Origin: a virus
Virus record (IMG/VR): IMGVR_UViG_3300031857_000140
Location: 1 to 64,000 of that record
DNA length: 64,000 nt
Strand: one strand, 5' to 3'
A program made the translations under genes and the position numbers. Under the pieces are notes generated by a model that was given only the letters and a program-made list of their open reading frames with translations, searched no databases and was not told the origin of the DNA. Below are positions 43,276 to 50,249 of this stretch, in pieces (within the stretch, counting starts at the first letter, position 1; every line of letters starts with the position of its first letter).

Positions 43276-43977
43276 TCAGTGTTTTAAGGTTATGACTTTA
43301 TTTGGTTTTGGTTGGATTAGTTTGCAATGTTCTGGGAAGTTGTATCGTTGGGTTGGAGATACGTATACTGCCGAGCCATGCTCTCGCCACATGGTTCTCA
43401 CCACGCGCTTCTTAACACCCTTGAGGCTACCATTGGTAATCATTACTATGTCGCCAATCATAGGTTGTCTGCTTGCCTGTTCGATGGGTGTATTGTTAAT
43501 GAACAGCCAATCTCGGTTCCAGCCCCAGGGTTCATTTGACAAATGGTAGTAGTCCGACACTACTTCATCTGAATTCATTACAATAAGAGGAGATGTCATC
43601 TGCCTTTCGACCGATGCTATCATGCTGTCGTTGTGGTTTGCTCTGTCCCTAAACATGAACATACCAGCCCTCATTTCATTGAAGCTCGTGCATAGCACAC
43701 GTGTTCCGTTAGGTATGTTTGCGGGCGCAGGCATAAGCCATTCTGTATAGAAACCTAATCCCGAAGCAGTCCTATCAAACGGAGACCATATTTTTACACA
43801 GCCATGCCTTGTGAGGGATTCAATGACGTACTCGTTACCGAATCTGTTGTTAGACCAGTTCGACCTTGGACACATATCCGACAGCATAACTCTGTCGCCC
43901 ACACGTGGGTTTCTTGGGTCGTAGTTAAATGAGAAGCTAATGCTCTCTTGTACAACATCTATTTCTGGCATAATCAA
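43276..43977 (-). CDS. Protein with two SH3/KOW-like segments
   Basis: A 233-aa protein. Two segments with the pattern 'RVGDRVML.....N..YVIESL' (residues about 25-60) and 'MIGDIVMITNGSLKGVKKRVVRT' (about 170-195) look like KOW/SH3-type small beta barrels. A similar segment opens the amidoligase (46568), so these neighbours may share an adaptor module. Start could be the second Met (PEIDVVQ). Confidence 0.5.
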   Translation of the reverse strand: MIMPEIDVVQESISFSFNYDPRNPRVGDRVMLSDMCPRSNWSNNRFGNEYVIESLTRHGCVKIWSPFDRTASGLGFYTEWLMPAPANIPNGTRVLCTSFNEMRAGMFMFRDRANHNDSMIASVERQMTSPLIVMNSDEVVSDYYHLSNEPWGWNRDWLFINNTPIEQASRQPMIGDIVMITNGSLKGVKKRVVRTMWREHGSAVYVSPTQRYNFPEHCKLIQPKPNKVITLKH

Positions 43978-43989
43978 TTAGGTTTTAGG

Positions 43990-44898
43990 TTATTGTTTGT
44001 CAGCAGCCTTGAAGCTGTTGTTCCATTCCATTTCTTCGAGCTTGTCAATCACCGCATCGGCAGATGCAGGGATGTAGGTGTAGCAGTCAAGGCATTCGCT
44101 GTTGAAGTTGACCTTGGCGTGCGGGTTTTGACACCCGCCGCACTTGAAGGTCTTGTCGATGAACGGCGCATCGTAGTCGTAGTCGTCTACCGAGTACGAT
44201 TCGTAGGGGTACATGATGCGCGTGTCCTCTACCTGGCGCCAGTATTCGTCGTCGTACTTGGTGCCGTACGCGCCGGTCGACGTGCCCTTGCTTGGTAATG
44301 TCGCCGTGCCGTAGCCACCCCATGAAGACAATGGCTTGTACGAGTAGCTCTTGTTGGAGTACCAGTTGCCGTCGACCCATTCGCCAAGTCCCTCGTTGAA
44401 GATGCGGTAGTCACCGCTGTCGTCAAGGAAGATGAGCTTGTTGTCGCTCTCAATGAATCGGTAGATGCTTTCTTCAATGAATGGGTTGTCGAGCGTAGCA
44501 ACGCTCGGCACTAACATAGTAGAGAGCAGGTCTGCAAACTCTGCGGTGTCGGAGCGCTCACGTGTGCCGAGGCCGAAGATGATGCCGTTGTGTACGAAGC
44601 CAACAGAATCGGACACGAAGAACGGATGCAAATACTCTGGCGTTAGGCCGTGCGTAGCGATGCGGAAATGGATGAGCATGGGCAGGTCGCCATACTTACC
44701 ATGCACCTCGACATAGCGCTTGTAGAACTTCTCAAAGTTCTTGGTGCTGTTGGCGAGGTCTTGGTTGGGGAACTTCTCTGCGACGAGCTTGCCGTCGGCA
44801 ACATAGAGTATGCCGGCGCCGTCGTCGTTGTTGTTCCATGAGTTAGACAGCTTGGTCTTGGCAATACGCTTGCCTGAATTAAGGATTGCAATACACAT
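43990..44898 (-). CDS. Class II glutamine amidotransferase-like Ntn hydrolase
   Basis: A 302-aa protein with MCIAIL at the start: Cys2 would be the N-terminal nucleophile after Met removal. NNNDDGAGILYV, LIHFRIATHG and GFVHNGIIFG are the standard GAT-II blocks for glutamine binding and ammonia release. Residues about 175-300 form a Tyr/Ser/Asp-rich linker and a zinc-ribbon-like CGGC...CLDC segment. There is no fused synthetase. The amidoligase gene lies 50 bases upstream in the same direction, so this enzyme may hydrolyse glutamine or an amide-linked product made or used by that ligase. Confidence 0.8.
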   Translation of the reverse strand: MCIAILNSGKRIAKTKLSNSWNNNDDGAGILYVADGKLVAEKFPNQDLANSTKNFEKFYKRYVEVHGKYGDLPMLIHFRIATHGLTPEYLHPFFVSDSVGFVHNGIIFGLGTRERSDTAEFADLLSTMLVPSVATLDNPFIEESIYRFIESDNKLIFLDDSGDYRIFNEGLGEWVDGNWYSNKSYSYKPLSSWGGYGTATLPSKGTSTGAYGTKYDDEYWRQVEDTRIMYPYESYSVDDYDYDAPFIDKTFKCGGCQNPHAKVNFNSECLDCYTYIPASADAVIDKLEEMEWNNSFKAADKQ

Positions 44899-44948
44899 AA
44901 GTAAATAGGATTTAGATTAAACAATAGGATAGGAAAGGCATAGACAAA

Positions 44949-46568
44949 CTATGCCTTGGATGCAAGGAACTTGAGCGTCTTGTCGCTCACCTTGACAACG
45001 CGGTCGGTGTAATCTTGTCCGTCGCCGAGGTTACGGATAAGGTCGTAGCCAACATCAGCCCATTCCTTGATGTCCTCGATGCGGATGGAGATGCGCTTGC
45101 TCACACGCTTGAGCGTGCTTACGAAGAACTCCATGAGTACACCTTGCCCGGTCTTGCTGAACTGCAATGAATCGTACATGGCATCGGCAAACTGCGAGTA
45201 CCAGCACGCAATGCGCAACAGCTTGACCTCATCGTACTGCTTGCGCAGGTGCTTGTGCAGTTCGCTGTTGCGGTTGAGCATCATCCGCTGCACATCTGTT
45301 GCCGTAGCATTAGGGTACTTGACCATGATACGGAATAGGTCGCGCCGCCATAGCAACGTAGCTACGTCATGCACACGAGATACGATACGGAACTCAATGT
45401 AGTCGTGCTTGATGTTGAACGACACGTAACGCTCGTCGCGGGCAAGGTACTTGTCTGCCTTGGCGTAGGCACGCGACCAACGAGAGGTCGCACGCTTGCG
45501 GTACAAGGCAAGGAACAGCGGCATGAACGATGCGTACTGCTTGAACAAGTCGCTACCCGAAGTACCCACCTTGCCGAAGTTGATGTGCCCACCGCATGAG
45601 GTAGTGGAGTCGGCGTTGATGTGGTCTTTGAGCAGTTCGCTGCCGGCAATGTCCGTGTCAAGTCGGTCGGACAAGAGGTCGTAGGTAGGTGAGACAAGTT
45701 CGTACCCGGTGTCGTCGTTGAGCGAGCCATCGCGCTCGCGTGACCATCCGGTAGCATCGACCTCGTACAATTCGTATCGGTCAAGTATTTTGCCGTCTTC
45801 CTTCTCTACCTCAAAGCCAATGGTAAAGAGCGTACCTGCCGTGGTGTAGGTGTTGCGCGGTCCGCTGTGGTAGTCGTGGCACGCGCCCTCGCCCGGTTCC
45901 TCGGTAGAGTACACGTCCGGGCCTTCGTGCCAGAATATGCTGTTGCCTACGTCGCTCTCGTGGTAGTATTCTTGTACATCGTCGGCGTACACTGCGTTGT
46001 CAAGCCAAATGTTTTGGCCGTCGTAGCGACCGCCACCGCAGTACACGTACTCATCCTCGTGGTCAGCGGAAAAGTATAGGTCGCCCTCAATCTCTACGAT
46101 TAGGTCGCCGTACTCGCTGTCAAGTACGACAACATCTTGCCGTTCAATACGGCATTCTGTTACCTCGTCACGCAGGGCATACTCGCCCTCGTGTTCGCTT
46201 GGTGCTGTTAGCACAACACACTGCGACAGCGGATGTTCTTCGCCGTCGTAGGTGGTTACCATTTCTACATCTTCTTCTTGCATGGTTTCTTGGGGTTGGT
46301 TGGTTGGGGTTACTTGTTCTATTGTTAATCCTGTGTCAGCTTGAGCAACAAGCTCAAGCCATTCAGGTACGTACACGTGGGACTCGTTGTCAATGTCAAG
46401 TTTGTAGCGCGTACGCTGTCCGACCGGGTAGTGGTCGTATTCAACTACGCCAACAATTCGCCCGAAGTATCTATTCAGAGCCCACATTTGCGGGGTAATT
46501 GAACATGGCCCTTCGTAGGTAGCATGGAGGTTTAGGCGAACAAGGTCGCCGACATTTAAGGTACTCAT
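44949..46568 (-). CDS. Amidoligase (GS-like COOH-NH2 ligase, Amidoligase_2) with N-terminal SH3-like part
   Basis: A 539-aa protein (start MSTLNVGDLVRLNL at 46568; an in-frame ATG at 46679 precedes a hairpin leader). Residues 1-80 form an SH3/KOW-like barrel; residues about 90-230 are acidic and beta-rich. The amidoligase domain begins near residue 247 with FTIGFEVEKE, then WSRERDGSLNDDTGYELVSP and TSCGGHINFGKVG, the metal- and ATP-binding signatures of this family, and EFRIVSR downstream. Family members are predicted to form an amide bond between a carboxylate and an amine, and occur with GAT-II enzymes and AIG2-like cyclotransferases; both are in this genome. Substrate unknown. Confidence 0.8.
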   Translation of the reverse strand: MSTLNVGDLVRLNLHATYEGPCSITPQMWALNRYFGRIVGVVEYDHYPVGQRTRYKLDIDNESHVYVPEWLELVAQADTGLTIEQVTPTNQPQETMQEEDVEMVTTYDGEEHPLSQCVVLTAPSEHEGEYALRDEVTECRIERQDVVVLDSEYGDLIVEIEGDLYFSADHEDEYVYCGGGRYDGQNIWLDNAVYADDVQEYYHESDVGNSIFWHEGPDVYSTEEPGEGACHDYHSGPRNTYTTAGTLFTIGFEVEKEDGKILDRYELYEVDATGWSRERDGSLNDDTGYELVSPTYDLLSDRLDTDIAGSELLKDHINADSTTSCGGHINFGKVGTSGSDLFKQYASFMPLFLALYRKRATSRWSRAYAKADKYLARDERYVSFNIKHDYIEFRIVSRVHDVATLLWRRDLFRIMVKYPNATATDVQRMMLNRNSELHKHLRKQYDEVKLLRIACWYSQFADAMYDSLQFSKTGQGVLMEFFVSTLKRVSKRISIRIEDIKEWADVGYDLIRNLGDGQDYTDRVVKVSDKTLKFLASKA

Positions 46569-46617
46569 CACATCAAGTTTTTTGCTCACGTATTGCACCT
46601 CGTGGGCATGGGTGTTC

Positions 46618-46641
46618 CTCGCATCATCAAGCCCTGCGAGG
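46618..46641 (-). promoter_or_regulatory. Leader hairpin of amidoligase gene
   Basis: CCTCGCA and TGCGAGG form a perfect 7-bp stem with a 10-base loop, about 50 bases before the amidoligase start on the minus strand. No T-run follows, so a regulatory leader is more likely than a terminator. Confidence 0.4.
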
Positions 46642-46731
46642 TTAGGCTTTGGGGGTTGCTTGGTCACGAACCAACGCACTCACTCATAAAAACGAACACA
46701 GAAAAGTTTTGAGCAGTGGGCAACCCTGACG

Positions 46732-46851
46732 TTAAGAGTTTGGCTCCGTAGCCAGAGCAATTAGAAAAGAGAAAAGAACTACCGACATAGCACCAGCAAT
46801 TCCAAAGGCGAGCGCAGTGGGCGCTTCAACAGCTAAAAAAATATCGTACAT
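46732..46851 (-). CDS. Very small membrane protein (39 aa)
   Basis: Reads MYDIFLAVEAPTALAFGIAG and ends ATEPNS; one hydrophobic helix. ATG 46851, TAA 46732. It starts 5 bases after the upstream stop. Unrecognised. Confidence 0.45.
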   Translation of the reverse strand: MYDIFLAVEAPTALAFGIAGAMSVVLFSFLIALATEPNS

Positions 46852-46856
46852 GGTTT

Positions 46857-47018
46857 CTACTTTGTTAGGTCAGCAATTTTATTAGGGTCAATCGTTCCGT
46901 ACATTTTGTGTACTTTGTTTAGGTATGCTTTCGCATCCTTGAACGCCTTGCTTCGCTCGTCGGCATACATATATGCGTGCCTTGCATTGCGTATTCTTTG
47001 CAGTTCATTCAGTGCCAT
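46857..47018 (-). CDS. Very small basic protein (53 aa)
   Basis: Reads MALNELQRIRNARHAYMYAD and ends IADLTK; helical and basic. ATG 47018, TAG 46857, one base from the upstream stop. Unrecognised. Confidence 0.5.
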   Translation of the reverse strand: MALNELQRIRNARHAYMYADERSKAFKDAKAYLNKVHKMYGTIDPNKIADLTK

Positions 47019-47019
47019 A

Positions 47020-47253
47020 TCATTCAAGGTCTAACTGGTTTGTAACTGGATTGAAATACCTTTCGGTCATGCCCATTAGCGTACGTTTTCCATTGATGTA
47101 CCAATAAGACGGAGCGCTAATAAAATAGCGCCCGTCGTCTTGCTTGGTTACACTAAAAGAGCGCATAGTTTGCCCAAAGAACGAGAGCGCTTCGCTCGTG
47201 AAGAATTTGGGCGCAGTTTGCGCGGTCAATTCTTTGATGTCTTCAATAGTCAT
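47020..47253 (-). CDS. Small protein of unknown function (77 aa)
   Basis: Start MTIEDIKELTAQ at 47253, chosen because it overlaps the upstream stop by ATGA; a longer reading to 47292 exists. A helical N-terminus is followed by a beta-like part (SFSVTKQDDGRYFISAPSYW). Unrecognised. Confidence 0.5.
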   Translation of the reverse strand: MTIEDIKELTAQTAPKFFTSEALSFFGQTMRSFSVTKQDDGRYFISAPSYWYINGKRTLMGMTERYFNPVTNQLDLE

Positions 47254-47477
47254 AGCAAAAATGTTTTTTCCTCTTGTACAAATTGCTTCCATTTAGCGTC
47301 CTGGTCATTGTAGACCTGCGCTATTTGCTCACGGAACGCGCCGTACTTGTTGAACGCTTCGGTTTGGTAGAACTTTTCGCTAAAGGTTTCGTACATACTA
47401 AATAGGAAACCAACGCCGTGCGCGCGTTCAATCTTTGCTAACGTGCGTACGTGCTTGCTTGCTTGTGTCCGTTTCAT
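47250..47477 (-). CDS. Small helical protein (75 aa)
   Basis: Start MKRTQASKHVRTLAKIERAH at 47477, after an A/T-rich leader (ttgaaaATG). Helical, basic N-terminus and aromatic middle. It is the first gene downstream of the 47501-47527 terminator on the leftward strand, so it needs its own promoter, which I could not identify. Confidence 0.5.
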   Translation of the reverse strand: MKRTQASKHVRTLAKIERAHGVGFLFSMYETFSEKFYQTEAFNKYGAFREQIAQVYNDQDAKWKQFVQEEKTFLL

Positions 47478-47500
47478 TTTCAATTCAATTAGCATTAAAC

Positions 47501-47527
47501 AAAAAAGGCGCACCAATTAGGTACGCC
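47501..47527 (-). terminator. Intrinsic terminator (leftward) ending stem-loop array
   Basis: Minus strand: GGCGTACC (47527-47520) and GGTGCGCC (47514-47507) pair with one G-T wobble around a 5-base loop, followed by six T. Confidence 0.75.
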
Positions 47528-47750
47528 GTTCAACACGGAAAAACGTAGCAATTCGCTACCATACGTTAGGGCGCGGCATTTTATGCCGTTAGCCCTTCGC
47601 ATAGCCGCATAGGTTTGTACATAGTACGTGCCGTTTGCGTTCGCGTTTTGCTACGTTTCCGTCCGTTTTTTTCAAGGTGTGCACCCTTGTGCGGCATAAG
47701 TATGCCGACCTTTTGCGCTATGCGCCTATGTGTACCGCACCTTTTGTGCG
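47507..47750. other. Non-coding array of eight short stem-loops
   Basis: This 283-base gene-free gap (47478-47760) holds a near-continuous row of short hairpins: CGCAC/GTGCG (47736-47750), GCGC/GCGC (47715-47725), CGGCAT/ATGCCG (47692-47707), CAAGG/CCTTG (47673-47689), GTAC/GTAC (47617-47627), CGGCAT/ATGCCG again (47574-47588), GTAGC/GCTAC (47545-47559) and the terminator stem. All but the last have perfect 4-6-bp stems and loops of 3-7 bases. It could be a structured leader or small RNA, or a single-stranded replication or packaging element. No ORF is credible here. Confidence 0.65.
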
Positions 47751-47760
47751 TTCGGGTCTA

Positions 47761-47967
47761 CTAACGTGCGGCCTTTAGCGCGCGTTTTCGTTCGCGTTCG
47801 GCTTTTCGTGCTGTGCGCTTGTCAATTCCTACCGCTACCGCATTTTGTACCGCGTCGTTAGCATATTGGGCGCGCGCTTTTCTCGCGGAACTTTTGCGCC
47901 CTTTGGCGTTGGTACGTGCTTCGCGCGTTCGTTTGCCTTGTTCGCTCTCGCGCCATATTAGGAACAT
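47761..47967 (-). CDS. Small highly basic protein
   Basis: A 68-aa Arg/Lys/Ala-rich protein (MFLIWRESEQGKRTREARTN to RERKRALKAAR), helical, likely nucleic acid-binding. It is read directly before the stem-loop array in the leftward transcript. Composition makes a chance ORF possible. Confidence 0.4.
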   Translation of the reverse strand: MFLIWRESEQGKRTREARTNAKGRKSSARKARAQYANDAVQNAVAVGIDKRTARKAERERKRALKAAR

Positions 47968-47976
47968 AACAGCCGC

Positions 47977-48315
47977 CTATTTTTCAAGTTCGGAAATGAT
48001 AGCGCGCAGGGTGCTTACTTCGTACTTGTCCACGAATTCGCCCAAACGAATTTTACCTAATTTGAGCGCGCGCGTTTTGGCGAACGAATCAAAGAAAATA
48101 GGCTGAGTTCGGCTAATTGCGAATGTGCGTAGGTACTTCGCGCCCTCTTTTGGCGGCATTTCCTTTGCCTTGACAATTTTACGCAGGGCGAAAAGGGCGC
48201 CCTCTTCGGCGCTCTCACAGCCGCCAATTTTGGGGACTAATTCGCCTTTAGTGTTTTGTTGGTACATAACGCGTCCGAGGTCGGCGCGGCTTGGGGTTTT
48301 TTGAGTAGTGTTCAT
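47977..48315 (-). CDS. First gene of the leftward block, unknown function
   Basis: A 112-aa protein, MNTTQKTPSRADLGRVMYQQ and on, with helical segments (SAEEGALFALRKIVKAKEMP, EVSTLRAIISELEK). It lies directly downstream of the control region and would be among the first genes transcribed leftward, so an early takeover or regulatory role is possible. No family recognised. Confidence 0.6.
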   Translation of the reverse strand: MNTTQKTPSRADLGRVMYQQNTKGELVPKIGGCESAEEGALFALRKIVKAKEMPPKEGAKYLRTFAISRTQPIFFDSFAKTRALKLGKIRLGEFVDKYEVSTLRAIISELEK

Positions 48316-48414
48316 TTTGTCTTTATTTAATTGGGGCTTCGTTGCCCTTACTTACTATGATGCAAAGGCCGTGCCAAAGTGTAGAAAAGTAGAAAAAAAT
48401 ACCTTATGCGCTTA

Positions 48415-48433
48415 ATTTAGAATGGGTCTAAAT
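48415..48433. promoter_or_regulatory. Operator-like palindrome 1
   Basis: ATTTAGA and TCTAAAT, 7-bp arms separated by ATGGG. Shares its half-site with palindrome 2 about 40 bases away. Confidence 0.55.
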
Positions 48434-48457
48434 AAGGGCGAACGGACAAGAGAAACA

Positions 48458-48480
48458 CTATTTAGAATCGTTCTAAATAG
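48458..48480. promoter_or_regulatory. Operator-like palindrome 2
   Basis: CTATTTAGAA and TTCTAAATAG, perfect 10-bp arms separated by TCG. No T-run follows, so it is a protein-binding site rather than a terminator. Confidence 0.65.
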
Positions 48481-48512
48481 TAGGGCGGTTCGGGGCAAAG
48501 GGTCAACGTGTT

Positions 48513-48539
48513 GGGGTTTGGGGGTTTTTGGGGTGGGGG
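48513..48539 (+). other. G-quadruplex motif
   Basis: Four G-runs of 4, 5, 4 and 5 bases separated by TTT, TTTTT and T, meeting the usual G4 rule with room to spare. It lies in non-coding DNA; the only overlapping ORFs have improbable low-complexity products. Confidence 0.7.
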
Positions 48540-48785
48540 TTGTGCCCGACCAAAAAGGCACAAGGGGCAAGGGGCGCTACCTGTTGCACCACGAGAAGCC
48601 CGAACCACAAAACGCCAAAACCGAAAACGAAAAACAAAACGGAAGGCACCCCGTACCAAAATGGAAATGACTTCGGGTTGCGGTGGGTGTGGCTGTGGGG
48701 GTGGTAGTATCCCCTCCAAAAACATTTCTCAATCGGTTTTAAGGGTCAAACCGAACCCATAAATCCTGCGTGAGATTTTGCGTGG

Positions 48786-49193
48786 TCATTTGGAGCGACG
48801 TTCAGCTGTTATGATTGTATGACAATTGGCACAGCGGATTTCGCATTTGCGTATTTCGGCTTTGATTACTTTGATGGAGTTGCCGCAGTAAATCATGGAT
48901 GAGACGTCGTTCTTTTTGTCGGACAGGTGGTCGAACTGGAGAACGCGATGGTCGGTTGTACCGCAGTCTGTGCATTTACCGTGAAGGCGTTTGTAGCGGT
49001 CTACGAATGCTCTGTTTCGGTCACGTTGGGATTTGTTCTGTGCTACGCGGGTATGGCTGTTGGATGCATACCATGAGGCTGAGCGTTGGGCAGAACAGCT
49101 TTTGCAGGACGACTGTAGGCCGTCTGATTTGCGTTTGTTCTTGGAGAACTCTGTGAGTGGCTTTAGGGTAGCGCAGCCAGGACAGCGTTTCAT
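48786..49193 (-). CDS. HNH endonuclease with N-terminal zinc ribbon
   Basis: A 135-aa protein (start MKRCPGCATLKPLTEFSKNK at 49193; 49223 is an in-frame alternative). Residues 1-30 carry CPGC and CKSC, a zinc ribbon similar to that of the HNH protein at 894. The C-terminal part has CTDCGTTDHRVLQFDHL and KCEIRCANCHTIITAERR, an HNH/McrA-type fold with its own zinc site. It is a free-standing gene beside the control region and probably a homing endonuclease; this ribbon-plus-nuclease design is shared with a different nuclease core at 894. Confidence 0.75.
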   Translation of the reverse strand: MKRCPGCATLKPLTEFSKNKRKSDGLQSSCKSCSAQRSASWYASNSHTRVAQNKSQRDRNRAFVDRYKRLHGKCTDCGTTDHRVLQFDHLSDKKNDVSSMIYCGNSIKVIKAEIRKCEIRCANCHTIITAERRSK

Positions 49194-49647
49194 GGACGTG
49201 AATATAGCTGTCATTGACCGCATTGGTGCTACATGACGAAAAAAAAGAGAAAAGGAAAGGGGGATTCAATATGTTTGACAAAACAACGTAAGTATCTGTG
49301 AATCAGATAATTCATGTCTATCACATTGCCACTGCTCACGTCAGAGCATAGTGCGCCTGTATTGTTGTTCTTTGCTGTGTGCTACTGCGGTGTAGCGCTG
49401 ATGTGGTCTGGCGTAGTGGTACCAGAGTCCTTCGTTCGTGGTGCCCTTCGTTGCTCTGCCCCTGTTTTGAGACAGGGGCGACGCTAGTGCGTCGGCGATG
49501 TCGGTGGTGCTGCCGCGGTGTCCTTCGGCTTAAGCGAAGTTAGTTCACAAAACCCGAACTAAGTTCACCGAAAACAAGATTGTAGATAAGTTTATGTAAC
49601 GAGTTCCATCCATTCACTATATTTGTTCTGTCACAATTCTACATCCA
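49194..49647. other. Gene-free region with a cluster of stem-loops
   Basis: About 450 bases without a credible gene, lying between divergent HNH and GIY-YIG genes. Four adjacent inverted repeats are evident: GCCCCTGT/ACAGGGGC (49458-49479, perfect 8 bp), CGACGC/GCGTCG (49479-49494), CTTCG/CGAAG (49523-49539) and TTAGTTC/GAACTAA (49540-49562). None has a T-run. The region could be a structured RNA or part of the replication control region. Confidence 0.5.
49618..49625 (+). promoter_or_regulatory. TAnnTTTG promoter
   Basis: TATATTTG, 22 bases before the GIY-YIG ATG at 49648. Confidence 0.65.
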
Positions 49648-50175
49648 ATGGTTGGTTACATCTACAAGACTACCAATAAGGTAAACGGCTTCGTCTACAT
49701 CGGACAGCATCAATGCAGTTTCTTTGACCGCAAGTACCGCGGCTCAGGTAGCATATTCAGGCAAGCACTAGAGGAACACGGCTGGGACAACTTCATCACC
49801 GAGCTGGTATGCTGGGCAGAGACCATAGAGAAGCTCAACGAGCTTGAGATACTATGGATTGATGCACACAAGGGACAGAAGATGTACAACATCAGCAAAG
49901 GAGGAAACGGAGGAGCTAAGTACATATACGTGGACCTGCAGACGAAACTCATCTACGTAGGCGTTAGGTCAGCAGCAAAAGCAGCAGGTGTTGGAGTAGA
50001 TGCATTCAACAAATGGGTCAACGTAGGAGGAAACTCAAAAGGCCTAACGGAATACTACGAAAACAACAAGAACCCAAACTTCAGGGAAAAGCCAAAATAC
50101 CTATGGATAACACACCGATGGGCCAGGCTGAAAACAACAGATATGCTAAATATGAAAAACCCTATATTTGCATAA
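49648..50175 (+). CDS. GIY-YIG homing-type endonuclease
   Basis: A 175-aa protein. The nuclease domain starts VGYIYKTTNKVNGFVYIGQH, with GYIY in place of GIY and VYIG for YIG, then RKYRGSGSIF, and later ELEILWIDAHKGQKMYNISKGG, which carries the catalytic Glu and Asn regions. Residues about 95-135 contain a NUMOD-like helix-turn-helix (VGVRSAAKAAGVGVDAFNKW) for target recognition. It sits alone behind its own promoter, next to the control region. A free-standing mobile endonuclease is likely. Confidence 0.82.
   Translation: MVGYIYKTTNKVNGFVYIGQHQCSFFDRKYRGSGSIFRQALEEHGWDNFITELVCWAETIEKLNELEILWIDAHKGQKMYNISKGGNGGAKYIYVDLQTKLIYVGVRSAAKAAGVGVDAFNKWVNVGGNSKGLTEYYENNKNPNFREKPKYLWITHRWARLKTTDMLNMKNPIFA
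50163..50170 (+). promoter_or_regulatory. TAnnTTTG box at end of GIY-YIG gene
   Basis: TATATTTG within the last codons of the gene. The next downstream element is a terminator, not a gene, so it could produce a roughly 70-base RNA. Confidence 0.4.
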
Positions 50176-50223
50176 GGAAGGCCAACAGCCAACCAGCAGG
50201 ATTGTGACAAATTCTTATAGAGA

Positions 50224-50249
50224 GGGGAGCCCTAAAGCTCCCCTTTTCT
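50224..50249 (+). terminator. Intrinsic terminator
   Basis: GGGGAGC (50224-50230) and GCTCCCC (50237-50243) with a CCTAAA loop, then TTTTCTT. It lies between convergent GIY-YIG and endolysin genes. Confidence 0.85.

Larger units (their letters stand above)
48316..48785. promoter_or_regulatory. Gene-free control region (possible origin)
   Basis: About 470 bases without a credible gene. From left to right on the + strand: an AT-rich leader of the leftward gene; a possible leftward -7 box, CAAAGTGTA on the + strand (48375-48383); two palindromes built on TTTAGAA/TTCTAAA (48415-48480); a G-quadruplex motif (48513-48539); a C/A-rich stretch; a second G-rich tract (48675-48706); and a weak CGGTTT/AAACCG hairpin (48734-48753). 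It divides leftward and mixed-direction gene blocks and is my best candidate for a replication origin and early control site. Confidence 0.55.

Noticed and set aside
45362-45784. Frames of 140 and 76 codons within the amidoligase gene
   Set aside because: They lie across the most conserved amidoligase motifs and have Thr/Ser/Arg-biased mirror composition.
48422-48762. Open frames of 82-87 codons on both strands in the G-rich region
   Set aside because: Products are low-complexity (Gly, Pro, Arg, Lys runs) created by the G-quadruplex and C/A-rich tracts; no start context or coupling.
49194-49647. Group I intron between the HNH and GIY-YIG genes
   Set aside because: Several hairpins exist, but no split gene flanks the region and no conserved intron core was recognisable by eye.
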